From assembly GCA_027623325.1 (NCBI GenBank), contig JAQBXY010000020.1:1-62373 (forward strand): a DNA stretch of 62,373 nt, given 5' to 3'. Both the position numbers and the translations under genes were made by a program. This stretch comes from Gemmatimonadota bacterium. GTDB taxonomy: Bacteria > Gemmatimonadota > Gemmatimonadetes > Longimicrobiales > Gaopeijiaceae. Below, in pieces: positions 1 to 8,648 of this stretch. The notes under the pieces were generated by a model. The model was not told where the DNA came from. It saw only the letters and a program-made list of their open reading frames with translations, and made no database searches. Positions within the stretch are counted from its first letter, which is position 1; each line of letters starts with the position of its first letter.

Positions 1-738
1 GACCACGCGGTCACCGGCCTCCAGACCTGCCACATCCGCCGGAGAACCAGGATTTGCGAAACCGACCCCCGCTTCCAGCCACACCTCGACAGCTCTCGCC
101 AGAGCGCGTCGTTCGGGCTCGTGCACCGGAATCCGGACCTCGATCTGTCGGCTCGGTTCGACGAGTTCGATTCGAATCGGCCCGGGTGAACTCTCATAGA
201 GGCCAGATCGAACCTGTCCCCAATGCTCGGTGCCCTGGTCGCCGATCTTCACGATCCGGCTTCCCAATTCGACGGTTCCAAGCGCTTCGGTACCGGGCGG
301 AAGCGACTCGACGTCCACCATGCCGATTCGAGTCGACGCGTATTCCTGCACGCCGTACTCGGCCGCAAGATAGGTGTACACGCCGAATGCGAAGAGCATG
401 TTCATGATCACGCCGGCAGAGATCACAAGAGCCCTCGCCCAGATCGGCTTCGCGTCGAAGTCGCGGTCGCTGGGTTCCCGGGGCGCGGCGCCCTCGGACC
501 CGCCCTCGACCCGGTCCATCACCTCGTCGTCCATGCCACCCATCTTCACATAGCCACCGAGGGGGATGGCACTCACGACGTACTCGGTCTCGCCGCGTTG
601 GAAGCCAAATAGTCTCGGCCCCAACCCGATAGAAAAGCGCTGAACCTCGATCCCGACCGCCTTGGCCGCCCAGAAATGGCCAAGCTCGTGTACGAAGATC
701 AAGACGCCGAGTACGATGATTGTCGCTAGAACCGTCAT
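1..738 (-). CDS. rseP: RseP-type site-2 intramembrane zinc protease (3' part missing)
   Basis: Inner-membrane site-2 protease of the RseP/YaeL (M50) family, which cleaves anti-sigma factors or signal-peptide remnants inside the membrane. The zinc motif HELGH is at residues 17-21 within the first membrane segment. A second hydrophobic segment follows at about residues 102-120. The visible 246 codons stop inside a PDZ-like region, and the C-terminal half with the third metal ligand lies beyond the left edge. The chosen ATG is 10 nt after the dxr stop, with an AAGGA-like ribosome site in the end of dxr. It is the last visible gene of the rplM-to-rseP operon, and the order dxr-rseP is common in bacteria. 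Confidence 0.9.
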   Translation of the reverse strand, partial: MTVLATIIVLGVLIFVHELGHFWAAKAVGIEVQRFSIGLGPRLFGFQRGETEYVVSAIPLGGYVKMGGMDDEVMDRVEGGSEGAAPREPSDRDFDAKPIWARALVISAGVIMNMLFAFGVYTYLAAEYGVQEYASTRIGMVDVESLPPGTEALGTVELGSRIVKIGDQGTEHWGQVRSGLYESSPGPIRIELVEPSRQIEVRIPVHEPERRALARAVEVWLEAGVGFANPGSPADVAGLEAGDRVV

Positions 739-748
739 GAAGTCGTTC

Positions 749-1906
749 TCATCCTTGCTTGCCCAATCGAGCGGCCGCCTGTGCCGCTTCGACCCGGGCC
801 GCCGCATCGGCGGCGATCACGTCGTCAATGTCGTGGACGGCATGGGTCCCCACGCTGTCCATAGTCAGTCGCACCACCTCGGCGATGTCGCCAAAACGGA
901 TCGAGTCTTCCAAGAACCATTGGACTGCGATCTCGTTCGCCGCGTTGTACACCGCCGGGGTACATCCGCTCCTTCGTCCTGCTTCAGCGCCCAGCGAAAA
1001 CATGGGAAAGGCCTCGTCGTCGATCTCTTCAAAGGTCAGCGGTGACGAGCGAACCGGGTCATAGCGCCGAAGCGTGGGGTCATCGACTCGGTTGGGATAC
1101 TCCAACGCGTACAGGATCGGCAGCTCCATGGTCGGAAACCCGAGTTGAGCGAGCACCGACCCGTCAATGAACTCTACGAAGGAATGGATCACCGACTGCG
1201 GGTGCACGACCGCATCGATCGCATCGTAGTCGAGGCCATACAGGAAGTGAGCCTCGATGACCTCGAGAGCCTTGTTGGCCAACGTCGCGGAGTCGATCGA
1301 GATCTTGGCCCCCATGTCCCAAGTCGGATGCTGAAGTGCTTCCGCAGCCCCTACGTTCGAAAGCTCTTGAGAGTTCCGACCCCGGAAAGGACCGCCGGAG
1401 GCAGTCAGAACCACCCGTTGAACGGACTCGATCGCGTGTCCCTCTAGGCATTGAAGGATGGCACTGTGCTCTGAGTCGATCGGAATGATCTCACCCCCGC
1501 CCGCCCGAGCAGCATCGAGGACCAGTGCCCCGCCCGCGACCAGAGACTCCTTGTTCGCCAGGGCCAAGCGGTGTCCCGCCTTCAGCGCGATCAGGGTCGG
1601 CTCGAGGCCTGCTGCGCCGACCAGCGCGTTTAGGACGACGTCGATGTCGGGCCGAGCCGCGAGCGCGAGCATCGCGTCGCGGCCCGAGGCCCAGGATGTC
1701 CGGCCGACCCCGTTGGGGAGGTCGAGGGTCGCGTCGCACAGAACGGCCGACTCGGGGCCGAATGTCGCCGCCTGAGCCGCGAGCACATCCACATTTTGGT
1801 TGGCAGCCAGTCCAACGACCTCGAAACGGTCGGGATGCCTCGAGATGACCTGCAGAGCACTCCGACCGATCGAACCCGTGGAGCCAAGAATTGCGACTCG
1901 AATCAC
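749..1906 (-). CDS. dxr: 1-deoxy-D-xylulose 5-phosphate reductoisomerase
   Basis: Cytosolic NADPH-dependent enzyme of the MEP isoprenoid pathway, converting DXP to 2-C-methyl-erythritol 4-phosphate. The N-terminus carries the Rossmann motif GSTGSIG. The active-site region SEHSAILQCL, the LTASGGPF motif and HPQSVIHS are all present. At 385 residues it has the usual family length. The start is taken as a GTG that overlaps the cdsA stop as GTGA, because the conserved protein begins there; a longer reading would run far into cdsA. Tight coupling to cdsA and uppS links isoprenoid supply with undecaprenyl carrier and phospholipid synthesis. Confidence 0.95.
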   Translation of the reverse strand: MIRVAILGSTGSIGRSALQVISRHPDRFEVVGLAANQNVDVLAAQAATFGPESAVLCDATLDLPNGVGRTSWASGRDAMLALAARPDIDVVLNALVGAAGLEPTLIALKAGHRLALANKESLVAGGALVLDAARAGGGEIIPIDSEHSAILQCLEGHAIESVQRVVLTASGGPFRGRNSQELSNVGAAEALQHPTWDMGAKISIDSATLANKALEVIEAHFLYGLDYDAIDAVVHPQSVIHSFVEFIDGSVLAQLGFPTMELPILYALEYPNRVDDPTLRRYDPVRSSPLTFEEIDDEAFPMFSLGAEAGRRSGCTPAVYNAANEIAVQWFLEDSIRFGDIAEVVRLTMDSVGTHAVHDIDDVIAADAAARVEAAQAAARLGKQG

Positions 1907-2781
1907 CCTGCAGACCCGAACACCGCTAGTACCAAATAGGCGGTCGGAACCGTGAAGATCAACGAATCGAGGCGATCCAGCACTCCGCCGTGCCCCGGGA
2001 AGAACACCCCTGAGTCCTTCACCCCAGCCTCCCGCTTCAGCAACGATTCCACGAGATCGCCGACGACCGCCGCGATCCCCAGAAGCACGCCAGCCCCGAG
2101 GATCACGAAGACATTTGCGGACAACCCTGGGACGAACGAGCGCACTACCGCGTTCCACCCAAGGGCGGCGATGGCGGCACCAATCAGGGCGGCCCAGAAG
2201 CCGACCCAGCTCTTATTGGGACTGATCGACGGAGCAAGCTTCTTCTTGCCCCACGCCGTACCGGCGAAGAGCGCCGCAGAGTCGCCGATCCAGGTCGCGG
2301 CCAGAGGCAGCATCACGGCGAGAAGCCCTGCAGCGGCAGGCGACGCGCCCATGTCCCACCCGCGCGCCGCGGGGAGCGCATGGAGGAGCGGAAAGAAGGC
2401 CAGCGAAAGCCCGATGTAGACCGCGCCGAAAACCGTCACAGCGACGTCGGCCAACGGGCTTCGATCGCAACCGCGTAGAACGAGCGCGCTGACCAGACTC
2501 ACCATGAGCACGCCGGCGAGGAGCCCCAACGCCCATGGTGCGAACGTCGAATAGGAGGTCCGCCAGCCCGCGAGCAAAACGAGGCTTATCGCCGCGGGAC
2601 ATCCGATGACCTTCAAGGCATACACGTTCCGGTGCGCGGCCATGCGAAAGAGTTCGTGGGCACCGAGCCCCGCGAATCCCGCGAGGGGAACCGCCATGAA
2701 CCACCCACCCATGTAGGTCAGGCCGAGCACCGTCGGAATACCGACGATCGCGACGAGCCACCGCTTCTGTAGTTGTGTCAC
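1903..2781 (-). CDS. cdsA: Phosphatidate cytidylyltransferase
   Basis: Integral membrane enzyme that makes CDP-diacylglycerol from phosphatidic acid and CTP, the branch point of phospholipid synthesis. The protein has 292 residues and about eight hydrophobic segments. The C-terminal CdsA signature is visible: GKKKLAPSISPNKSW, then GVKDSGVFFPGHGGVLDRLDS. The gene lies 25 nt after uppS and overlaps dxr by 4 nt. Its product class feeds pgsA, which lies elsewhere in this window at 41.2-41.8 kb. Confidence 0.93.
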   Translation of the reverse strand: MTQLQKRWLVAIVGIPTVLGLTYMGGWFMAVPLAGFAGLGAHELFRMAAHRNVYALKVIGCPAAISLVLLAGWRTSYSTFAPWALGLLAGVLMVSLVSALVLRGCDRSPLADVAVTVFGAVYIGLSLAFFPLLHALPAARGWDMGASPAAAGLLAVMLPLAATWIGDSAALFAGTAWGKKKLAPSISPNKSWVGFWAALIGAAIAALGWNAVVRSFVPGLSANVFVILGAGVLLGIAAVVGDLVESLLKREAGVKDSGVFFPGHGGVLDRLDSLIFTVPTAYLVLAVFGSAG

Positions 2782-2806
2782 CTGAGGGCACTCCCGACGT
2801 CAGCGC

Positions 2807-3559
2807 TCACGGGGACGCGACCCGGCCGAATCTCCGTTCGCGGCCCTGGTAATCCAGGAGAGCCTCGAAGAGGTCCTCACGATCGAAGTCGGGCCACAAT
2901 ACGGGCGAAACGTGGAGCTCGGTGTACGCGAGTTGCCACAGCATGAAGTTGCTGAGCCGGCGCTCGCCCGAGGTCCGGATGAGCAGGTCGGGACTGGGCA
3001 CACCCCGGGTGAAGAAAGCGTCCTCGAACGCAGCTTCGTCGATCTCTTCAGCCGACAGCTCCCCACGCCTCACACGCTCGGCTAGGACCCGGGCGGCGTG
3101 GAGGATTTCCTCTCGGCCTCCATACGAAATCAGGAGGTTCAAGTTCAGCGCGGTTCCACCGCGGGTGCCCTCAACGATGTCGTCTACGGCACGGCGTGTC
3201 GCCTCGTCGATTCGAGACAGGTCTCCGAGGACCTTCACCTCGACACCCTGCTTGCGCAGCTCAGCGCGCTCCTTCCGGGCATAGAGCTGAAGGAGGCTCA
3301 TAAGTGCGGACACCTCCGCCGCAGGCCTCATCCAGTTCTGGGTCGAAAACGCGAACAGAGTGAGATTGGGCACGCCCGCGTCTACCGCTGCCTGTATCAC
3401 CTCACGGACCGCCTTCATCCCCTCGCGATGGCCGAGGTGTCGGGGGAGTCCGCGCTCGCTGGCCCACCGACCATTCCCGTCCATTATGATCGCGACGTGC
3501 GATGGCACGTCGCCAGAGAGGCGAATTCGGTCGAGGCGATCGGAGGACATGCGGTCCAC
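2807..3559 (-). CDS. uppS: Undecaprenyl (polyprenyl) diphosphate synthase
   Basis: Cis-prenyltransferase that condenses isopentenyl diphosphate onto farnesyl diphosphate to give the C55 lipid carrier of cell-wall synthesis. The protein has 250 residues. The catalytic aspartate lies in IIMDGNGRW (Asp27), followed by the H-x-x-G-H-R-E-G motif that binds pyrophosphate. The C-terminal RTSGERRLSNFMLWQ and the ELHVSPVLWPDF block are typical. It starts 7 nt after the frr stop. A second in-frame ATG at codon 4 could also serve. The order frr-uppS-cdsA-dxr-rseP is a classic bacterial arrangement. Confidence 0.95.
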   Translation of the reverse strand: MDRMSSDRLDRIRLSGDVPSHVAIIMDGNGRWASERGLPRHLGHREGMKAVREVIQAAVDAGVPNLTLFAFSTQNWMRPAAEVSALMSLLQLYARKERAELRKQGVEVKVLGDLSRIDEATRRAVDDIVEGTRGGTALNLNLLISYGGREEILHAARVLAERVRRGELSAEEIDEAAFEDAFFTRGVPSPDLLIRTSGERRLSNFMLWQLAYTELHVSPVLWPDFDREDLFEALLDYQGRERRFGRVASP

Positions 3560-3566
3560 AGCAGGC

Positions 3567-4121
3567 CTAAATGGCCATGACCTCTTCTTCTTTGTGCTTT
3601 AGAAGGTCGTCGATCTTCTCGGAGTATTCATGAGTGACCTTCTCCAGCGCGTCTTCGCGGCGACGTCCCTCGTCTTCACCGAGTTCGTGGTCCTTGACCA
3701 AAGCATGGAGCTCATCCCGTACCGTGCGCCGAGCGTGCCGAATCGAGATGCGACCCTCCTCCGCCATCTTGTGGAGGACCTTTACGAATTCCTTGCGACG
3801 CTCTTCGTTCAGCGGCGGGATCGGCACCCGAATGATGTTGCCGTCGTTCATCGGGTTGAGTCCCAGATCCGCCACCATGATGGCCCGTTCGATATCGCTC
3901 ATCAGCGACTTGTCGAACGGCTGCACCACGATCATGCTCGGCTCGGGCGTGCTGATCGTCGCGACCTGATTCAACGGCATTTTGGCGCCATAAGCGTCCA
4001 CTCGAACGGTATCGAGGAGGGCCGGCGTCGCCTTGCCGGTGCGTACGGTCCCAAACTCTCGCCGAAGAGCGTCCAGCGCCGCATCCATTCGCAGTCTGGC
4101 TTCTTCCACGGTCGGCATCAA
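3567..4121 (-). CDS. frr: Ribosome recycling factor
   Basis: Cytosolic factor that, with EF-G, splits post-termination 70S ribosomes. At 184 residues it matches the family. Visible signatures are the N-terminal FGTVRTGKATPALLD, the central YGAKMPLNQVATIS and the C-terminal coiled-coil helices with RRTVRDELHAL. The protein begins with two methionines, either of which may be the start. It sits between pyrH (22 nt upstream) and uppS. Confidence 0.96.
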   Translation of the reverse strand: MMPTVEEARLRMDAALDALRREFGTVRTGKATPALLDTVRVDAYGAKMPLNQVATISTPEPSMIVVQPFDKSLMSDIERAIMVADLGLNPMNDGNIIRVPIPPLNEERRKEFVKVLHKMAEEGRISIRHARRTVRDELHALVKDHELGEDEGRRREDALEKVTHEYSEKIDDLLKHKEEEVMAI

Positions 4122-4143
4122 GACCTCCGAAGTGGTGAGTGTC

Positions 4144-4866
4144 CTAGAATACTAGCGTCCCTATGGCCTCTCCACGAATCGCTGCTGCGACCGCGCCGAT
4201 GTGGCTGAGGTTGAGCACGATGATGGGAAGCTGGTTTTCCTTACACAGGGCCACGGCGGCAGCATCCATGACTGCCAGTTCCCGGGTAAACACTTCCTGA
4301 AAGGAGATGGCCGGAATGAACTCGGCGTCGGGGTCCTTGGCCGGATCAGCGGAGAACACCCCCTGAACCTTGGTTGCCTTGATCACGACGTCCGACTCCA
4401 TCTCGATCGCACGAAGGACCGCTGCGGTATCCGTGGAAAAATACGGATTCCCGGTGCCTCCCGCGAAAAGAACTACCCGCCCCTTCTCCATGTGACGCAT
4501 CGCCTTGCGCCGGATGTACGGCTCCGCGATCTGCTCCATCCGGATCGCGGTCATCACACGCGTCTCGACGTTCTTCGTCTCCAGAAGATCCTGAACCGCG
4601 AGTGCATTGATGACGGTGCTGAGCATCCCCATGTAGTCCGCCTGCACACGATCCATCCCCTTCTTGGACGCCATCGCACCTCGGACGATGTTGCCGCCCC
4701 CGATGACGATCCCCAGCGACACCCCCATCTCGACCAACGAACGAATCTCGTCCGTGAGCTGATCGACGACTGCGGGTTCGATACCGAAGCCCCGATCTCC
4801 GGCAAGTGCCTCTCCAGAGATCTTGAGTAAGACTCTCTTGTACCGAAGCTCGGGACGTTCGCTCAT
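4144..4866 (-). CDS. pyrH: UMP kinase
   Basis: Hexameric bacterial uridylate kinase of the amino-acid kinase fold, phosphorylating UMP to UDP in pyrimidine synthesis. The protein has 240 residues. Typical blocks are YKRVLLKISGEAL near the N-terminus, VIGGGNIVRG, the nucleotide-binding FAGGTGNPYFSTDTAA and the C-terminal LNLSHIGAVAAAIRGE. It lies 38 nt downstream of tsf, in the conserved order rpsB-tsf-pyrH-frr. Confidence 0.96.
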   Translation of the reverse strand: MSERPELRYKRVLLKISGEALAGDRGFGIEPAVVDQLTDEIRSLVEMGVSLGIVIGGGNIVRGAMASKKGMDRVQADYMGMLSTVINALAVQDLLETKNVETRVMTAIRMEQIAEPYIRRKAMRHMEKGRVVLFAGGTGNPYFSTDTAAVLRAIEMESDVVIKATKVQGVFSADPAKDPDAEFIPAISFQEVFTRELAVMDAAAVALCKENQLPIIVLNLSHIGAVAAAIRGEAIGTLVF

Positions 4867-4904
4867 CGCTGCCTCTTCTCGTGGCCTGCCGGCAGGAACG
4901 GCTG

Positions 4905-5516
4905 CTAGGCGCGCTCGCCGACCTTCATGCGCGAAAAGCGCGCGACTTCGATCTTCTCACCCGTCCGCGAAGAAACCTCATTAATGAGATCCAGGATCGT
5001 CTTATCGGGGTCCTTCACGAACGACTGCGCGAGCAACGTGTTCTCCTTGAAGAACCGCTGCATCTTCCCCTCCACGATCTTGTCGGCGATTTGCTCAGGC
5101 TTACCCTCTTCCTTCACCTGTTGCACATATACGGCCCGCTCCCGTGCTACGACATCGGGATCGATCTCGTCCGGGGAGATCGACAGCGGCGAAGTCGACG
5201 CGATGTGCATCGCGAGATCGCGTGCGAGACCCTTGAAGTCGTCTGTATTGGCGACGAAGTCGGTCTCACAATTCAGCTCGATAATGACGGCAGTCTTGTT
5301 GTCGAAGTGAATGTAGCTGCCGATGATGCCCTCGTTCGCGCTCTTGTCCGCGCGCTTGGCAGCCTTCGCCGCACCCTTGGAACGCATGAGGTCGACGGCC
5401 TTCTCGAGGTCACCGCCCGTATCCTCCAGGGCCTTCTTGCAATCCATCATCCCCGCGCCCGTCATGTCGCGGAGCTTCTTGACGTCCTTTGCACTGATCA
5501 TCGTGGTTTCACCCAT
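4905..5516 (-). CDS. tsf: Translation elongation factor Ts (short form)
   Basis: Guanine nucleotide exchange factor for EF-Tu. The N-terminal UBA-like segment contains LRDMTGAGMMDCKKAL, and the core has the conserved IELNCETDFVANTDDF. At 203 residues it is the short, Thermus-like form (about 200 residues) with a single compact dimerisation domain, unlike the roughly 280-residue E. coli form. The start is the ATG preceded by GGAGAG at good spacing; codon 6 is an alternative ATG. A 155-nt gap separates it from rpsB. Confidence 0.95.
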   Translation of the reverse strand: MGETTMISAKDVKKLRDMTGAGMMDCKKALEDTGGDLEKAVDLMRSKGAAKAAKRADKSANEGIIGSYIHFDNKTAVIIELNCETDFVANTDDFKGLARDLAMHIASTSPLSISPDEIDPDVVARERAVYVQQVKEEGKPEQIADKIVEGKMQRFFKENTLLAQSFVKDPDKTILDLINEVSSRTGEKIEVARFSRMKVGERA

Positions 5517-5671
5517 CTCGCTCTCCGTTCATCATCACCCGGCCATCGCCGGCTCGTGAAAAGAGGCGGCGGGTCCGAAGCACCGGGCCGGTTGCCGCCT
5601 CCTTCGGGCGCCGGTCGTACCGCCGCCCTCCAACAGTTCCCTCAGCGCCCAACAGGCCGCTGACCCTCCAT

Positions 5672-6574
5672 CTACTCTTCCGAGCTCTCGTCGCTCTCAG
5701 CTACGTCCGCGTCGTCGCCGTCATCCTCTTCGGTGCCGTCGCGCAAATGCGCCGCGATGACCTCAGGACGGGGCCGACGCTTGCGCCGGGGCCGACGCCG
5801 CTTCGGCGCCTCCTTCTCTGTGGTCTCGCCCGTCTCCGTCGAGTAGGTCGTCGCCTCAATCTCGTCGATGCGGCGGCGCTCGTCGTCGGGGACATCCCGG
5901 CGTGCCGCCGCGATGGAGTCAGCGATTGCCTTTCCGATCAGGGTGACGGAGCGGATCGCGTCGTCGTTCCCGGGGATCGGGTAGGTGATCAGGTCCGGAT
6001 CGGCGTTCGTGTCTGCGATGGCGATGATCGGAATGCCGAGCTTCGCAGCTTCCTTGACAGCGATCATCTCGCGGCGTGCATCAACGACGAAGATGGCGCC
6101 TGGTAGCCGACCCATCTCCTTCAGACCCCCGAGGTACTTGTCGAGCTTGATGCGCTCACGCTCGAGGAGTAGGCGCTCTTTCTTGGTGTAGAACTCGAAA
6201 GAGTTTTCTTCGGCTCCGCGCTCAAGTTCCTTGAGTCTCCGGATCTGCTGACGGATCGTCTGGAAGTTCGTCAGCATACCGCCGAGCCACCGTTCGGTGA
6301 CCCAGAAGGCCCCACAGCGCTGAGCCTCGACCTCGACGACGGACCGCAACTGCTTCTTCGTGCAAACGAAGAGGACGCGATCACCACGCAGGACCACCTC
6401 TCGCACGGCCTGCTGGGCGAGCTTGAGGCGATCGAGCGTCTTACGCAGGTCGATGATGTGAATGCCGTTGCGTTCCGTGAAGATGAAGGGCTTCATCTTC
6501 GGATTCCAACGGCGAGTCTGGTGGCCGAAGTGTACTCCGGCCTCGAGCAACTGATCGAGACGTACGTCAGACAT
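5672..6574 (-). CDS. rpsB: Small ribosomal subunit protein uS2 with long charged tail
   Basis: Ribosomal protein S2. The N-terminus [19 protein letters not shown], the central [13 protein letters not shown] and [10 protein letters not shown], and the C-terminal [14 protein letters not shown] blocks are diagnostic. The core ends at about residue 228. It is followed by about 70 extra residues, first strongly basic ([12 protein letters not shown]), then acidic ([19 protein letters not shown]). Most S2 proteins stop at 240-260 residues, so the tail is lineage-specific. An 84-nt gap precedes it, containing a GC hairpin around positions 6586-6612. Confidence 0.95.
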   Translation of the reverse strand: MSDVRLDQLLEAGVHFGHQTRRWNPKMKPFIFTERNGIHIIDLRKTLDRLKLAQQAVREVVLRGDRVLFVCTKKQLRSVVEVEAQRCGAFWVTERWLGGMLTNFQTIRQQIRRLKELERGAEENSFEFYTKKERLLLERERIKLDKYLGGLKEMGRLPGAIFVVDARREMIAVKEAAKLGIPIIAIADTNADPDLITYPIPGNDDAIRSVTLIGKAIADSIAAARRDVPDDERRRIDEIEATTYSTETGETTEKEAPKRRRPRRKRRPRPEVIAAHLRDGTEEDDGDDADVAESDESSEE

Positions 6575-6658
6575 ATGTTCGCTCTACGTGGGGCCGATGT
6601 ACGCCCCGGTCAGGATGTGACGTGGACCGAAGTCGACGCCGTAGGTACTGCTCGTCGA

Positions 6659-7060
6659 TTAACGCTTGGAGAACTGGAACCGCTTACGCGCCTTCGGACG
6701 GCCGGGCTTCTTCCGTTCCACCTGGCGTGCGTCGCGGGTCATCATGCCCTTGTCACGCAGCGGCGCACGGAGTTCCTCGTCGTGTTGAACCAGTGCACGG
6801 GACAGTCCCATACGCACCGCGTCGGACTGCCCAGTGAGGCCCCCGCCGCGGACTCGGACCATAATGTCGAACTCACCGGTCAGGCCTGCGACCTTGAGCG
6901 GCTCCTCGATACGAATCTGGTGGGTCGGACGCGGAAAGTAGTCCTGCATCGTGCGACCGTTCACGCTCCACTCGCCCTTTCCGGGACGAAGGAGGACACG
7001 GGCGACCGACGTCTTGCGACGTCCGACAGTCTGGATCTGGTTCGTCACTTCACCGGCCAT
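6659..7060 (-). CDS. rpsI: Small ribosomal subunit protein uS9
   Basis: Ribosomal protein S9 of 133 residues. Visible signatures are the N-terminal TVGRRKTSVARVLL, the central GGGLTGQSDAVRMGLSRAL and the strictly conserved C-terminal KARKRFQFSKR, which reaches the P-site tRNA. It lies 16 nt after rplM, the usual L13-S9 pair. Confidence 0.97.
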   Translation of the reverse strand: MAGEVTNQIQTVGRRKTSVARVLLRPGKGEWSVNGRTMQDYFPRPTHQIRIEEPLKVAGLTGEFDIMVRVRGGGLTGQSDAVRMGLSRALVQHDEELRAPLRDKGMMTRDARQVERKKPGRPKARKRFQFSKR

Positions 7061-7076
7061 TCGTTGCTTTCCGTTC

Positions 7077-7505
7077 TCAGATGTCCAAGGGCTCGGGCTG
7101 TTGGCCCTGATGCGGATGCTCCGCCCCCGCGTAAACCTTCAGTTTCTTCCGAAGGACGCGTCCCAACGCGTTTTTCGGAAGCATTCCCTGCACCGCTACC
7201 TCAATGATCCGCTCGGGGTGCGTCTCCACCATGCGGCGGAACGGGATGTGCTTCTCGTGACCCATGTAGCCGGTGTGCCGGAAGTACGTCTTCTGATCTG
7301 CCTTGTTGCCCGTGAGGCGCACCTTCTCTGCATGGATGACGACTACGTTGTCACCCGTATCGAGATGTGGCGTGTACATCGGCTTCCGCTTGCCACGAAT
7401 GACGCTCGCGATTTCCGTAGCGAGTCGGCCAAGCGGCTTGTCGGTCGCATCGACGATCCACCAATGGTGGACGATGTCGTCAGCTTTCGGTGTGAAGGTT
7501 CTCAT
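7077..7505 (-). CDS. rplM: Large ribosomal subunit protein uL13
   Basis: Ribosomal protein L13 of 142 residues. It shows [18 protein letters not shown] near the N-terminus, the [16 protein letters not shown] block, and [20 protein letters not shown] near the C-terminus. It is the first gene of the long operon running to rseP. A promoter with near-consensus boxes lies about 45-70 nt upstream. Confidence 0.97.
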   Translation of the reverse strand: MRTFTPKADDIVHHWWIVDATDKPLGRLATEIASVIRGKRKPMYTPHLDTGDNVVVIHAEKVRLTGNKADQKTYFRHTGYMGHEKHIPFRRMVETHPERIIEVAVQGMLPKNALGRVLRKKLKVYAGAEHPHQGQQPEPLDI

Positions 7506-7547
7506 ACCTGCAGTCTTAAATTAAGGCGCGTCCAAGAATAGCTATGA

Positions 7548-7576
7548 AGGATATCCGAGATCGAAAAGGGCGTCAA
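7548..7576 (-). promoter_or_regulatory. Candidate sigma-70 type promoter of the rplM operon
   Basis: On the minus strand a TTGACG box (7571-7576) is separated by exactly 17 bases from TATCCT (7548-7553). This would start transcription near 7541, about 36 nt before the rplM ATG. The -35 box matches five of six consensus bases and the -10 box four of six. Its place ahead of a highly expressed ribosomal operon supports it. No experiment is implied. Confidence 0.55.
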
Positions 7577-7651
7577 CGCCTGCCTGGCCTTATGCGATGA
7601 GGGTTTTTTCGACCTGCTGACCCTCTGGGCGGCGTCGCCTGGTGCTCGCCC

Positions 7652-8503
7652 CTACCGGTACGTCTCCAGGAAGCGCGCGCGTGAAGCATGACGCAGCCGG
7701 ACCAGTGCCTTTTCCTTGATCTGACGTACGCGTTCTCGGGTGATCCCGAGGATCTCGCCGATCTCTTCGAGCGTCATCGGATCCTGGTCGTCGAGTCCGA
7801 AATACAGCCGGAGGATCTTGGCTTCGCGCTCCTTCAGCGTCGCGAGCGCTTCTTCGATCGTCTCCTTGAGCGCGTGCTCGAAGGCTTCGTCCTCGGGTCC
7901 GGGGGACAGCTGGTCCGGGAGGTAGTCGAGAAGTCGGTTGTCTTCGCCGGGCGTCATCGGCGCGTCGAGGGACAGGTGCGAGTGTGAGATCGCAAGTGTG
8001 CGTTCGATCTCTTCCTTCGAGACGTCGAGATCTTCCGCGATCTCGTCTACGGTCGGCTCACGCCCCAGTTCTTGAAGAAGCGTTGAGCTGCGCCGTCCGA
8101 TTCGGTACAGCGCGCCGGCGCGATTGAGCGGCACGCGAACGATCCGGCTCTGCTCGGCCAACGCCTGCAGGATCGCTTGGCGAATCCACCAAACCGCATA
8201 GCTGATGAACTTGATGCCCTTCGTCTCGTCGAACTTGTGGGCAGCTCGGATCAAGCCGAGGTTGCCCTCGTTGATCAGATCGGAAAGGGGCACACCCTGG
8301 TTCTGATATTTCTTGGCCACCGAGACCACAAACCGAAGGTTCGAGCGAACCAGCTTGTTGAGCGCCTCTTCATCTTTGGCGCGAATGAGTTTCGCGAGGC
8401 GGGCCTCTTCGGCACGGTCGATGAGGGGATACTGACTGATCTCCTTGAGGTACTGGTCCAACGAGCCTTCCTTGGAGGAAGCTCGGCGGGAGGAGAAGGT
8501 CAT
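7652..8503 (-). CDS. rpoD: Primary (RpoD/SigA-type) RNA polymerase sigma factor, short form
   Basis: Housekeeping-type sigma factor. It contains region 1.2 (SLDQYLKEISQYPLI), region 2 (NLRFVVSVAKKYQNQG, DLINEGNLGLIRAA, FISYAVWWIRQAI), region 3 and region 4 with the helix-turn-helix MTLEEIGEILGITRERVRQIKEKAL. There is no region 1.1, and the 283-residue layout closely resembles the SigA of Bacteroidetes, which supports an FCB affiliation. The start is placed at the ATG just before the conserved MTFSSRR segment. A GTG 31 codons upstream (8596) is possible but would put the 8565-8581 inverted repeat inside the gene. It lies downstream of lepB in the same direction. Confidence 0.9.
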   Translation of the reverse strand: MTFSSRRASSKEGSLDQYLKEISQYPLIDRAEEARLAKLIRAKDEEALNKLVRSNLRFVVSVAKKYQNQGVPLSDLINEGNLGLIRAAHKFDETKGIKFISYAVWWIRQAILQALAEQSRIVRVPLNRAGALYRIGRRSSTLLQELGREPTVDEIAEDLDVSKEEIERTLAISHSHLSLDAPMTPGEDNRLLDYLPDQLSPGPEDEAFEHALKETIEEALATLKEREAKILRLYFGLDDQDPMTLEEIGEILGITRERVRQIKEKALVRLRHASRARFLETYR

Positions 8504-8564
8504 CTGAGCGGGTGCCTGGATTGGTGCGAGAAGGCCATACCGACGTTCGACTGTTACGAAGCCC

Positions 8565-8581
8565 CGCTTAGGATCTAAGCG
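8565..8581. repeat. Perfect 7-bp inverted repeat upstream of the sigma factor gene
   Basis: CGCTTAG, three spacer bases, then CTAAGCG. It lies 62 nt upstream of the chosen sigma-factor start, between lepB and the sigma gene. It could be an operator or a small RNA hairpin in the leader. It lacks a T-run, so it is not a good intrinsic terminator. Confidence 0.4.
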
Positions 8582-8616
8582 TTGGAGAAATCGCACAACG
8601 GGTCGGACCCGTAGGG

Positions 8617-8638
8617 TCCCGACATCCCCCCGGACAGC
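8617..8638 (-). terminator. Weak hairpin downstream of lepB
   Basis: On the minus strand GTCGGGACCC pairs with GGGTCCGAC around a short loop, with one bulged G, about 10-30 nt after the lepB stop. No U-tract follows. It may attenuate or pause transcription between lepB and the sigma gene; a true terminator is uncertain. Confidence 0.3.
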
Positions 8639-8648
8639 CTTCCCCCGG

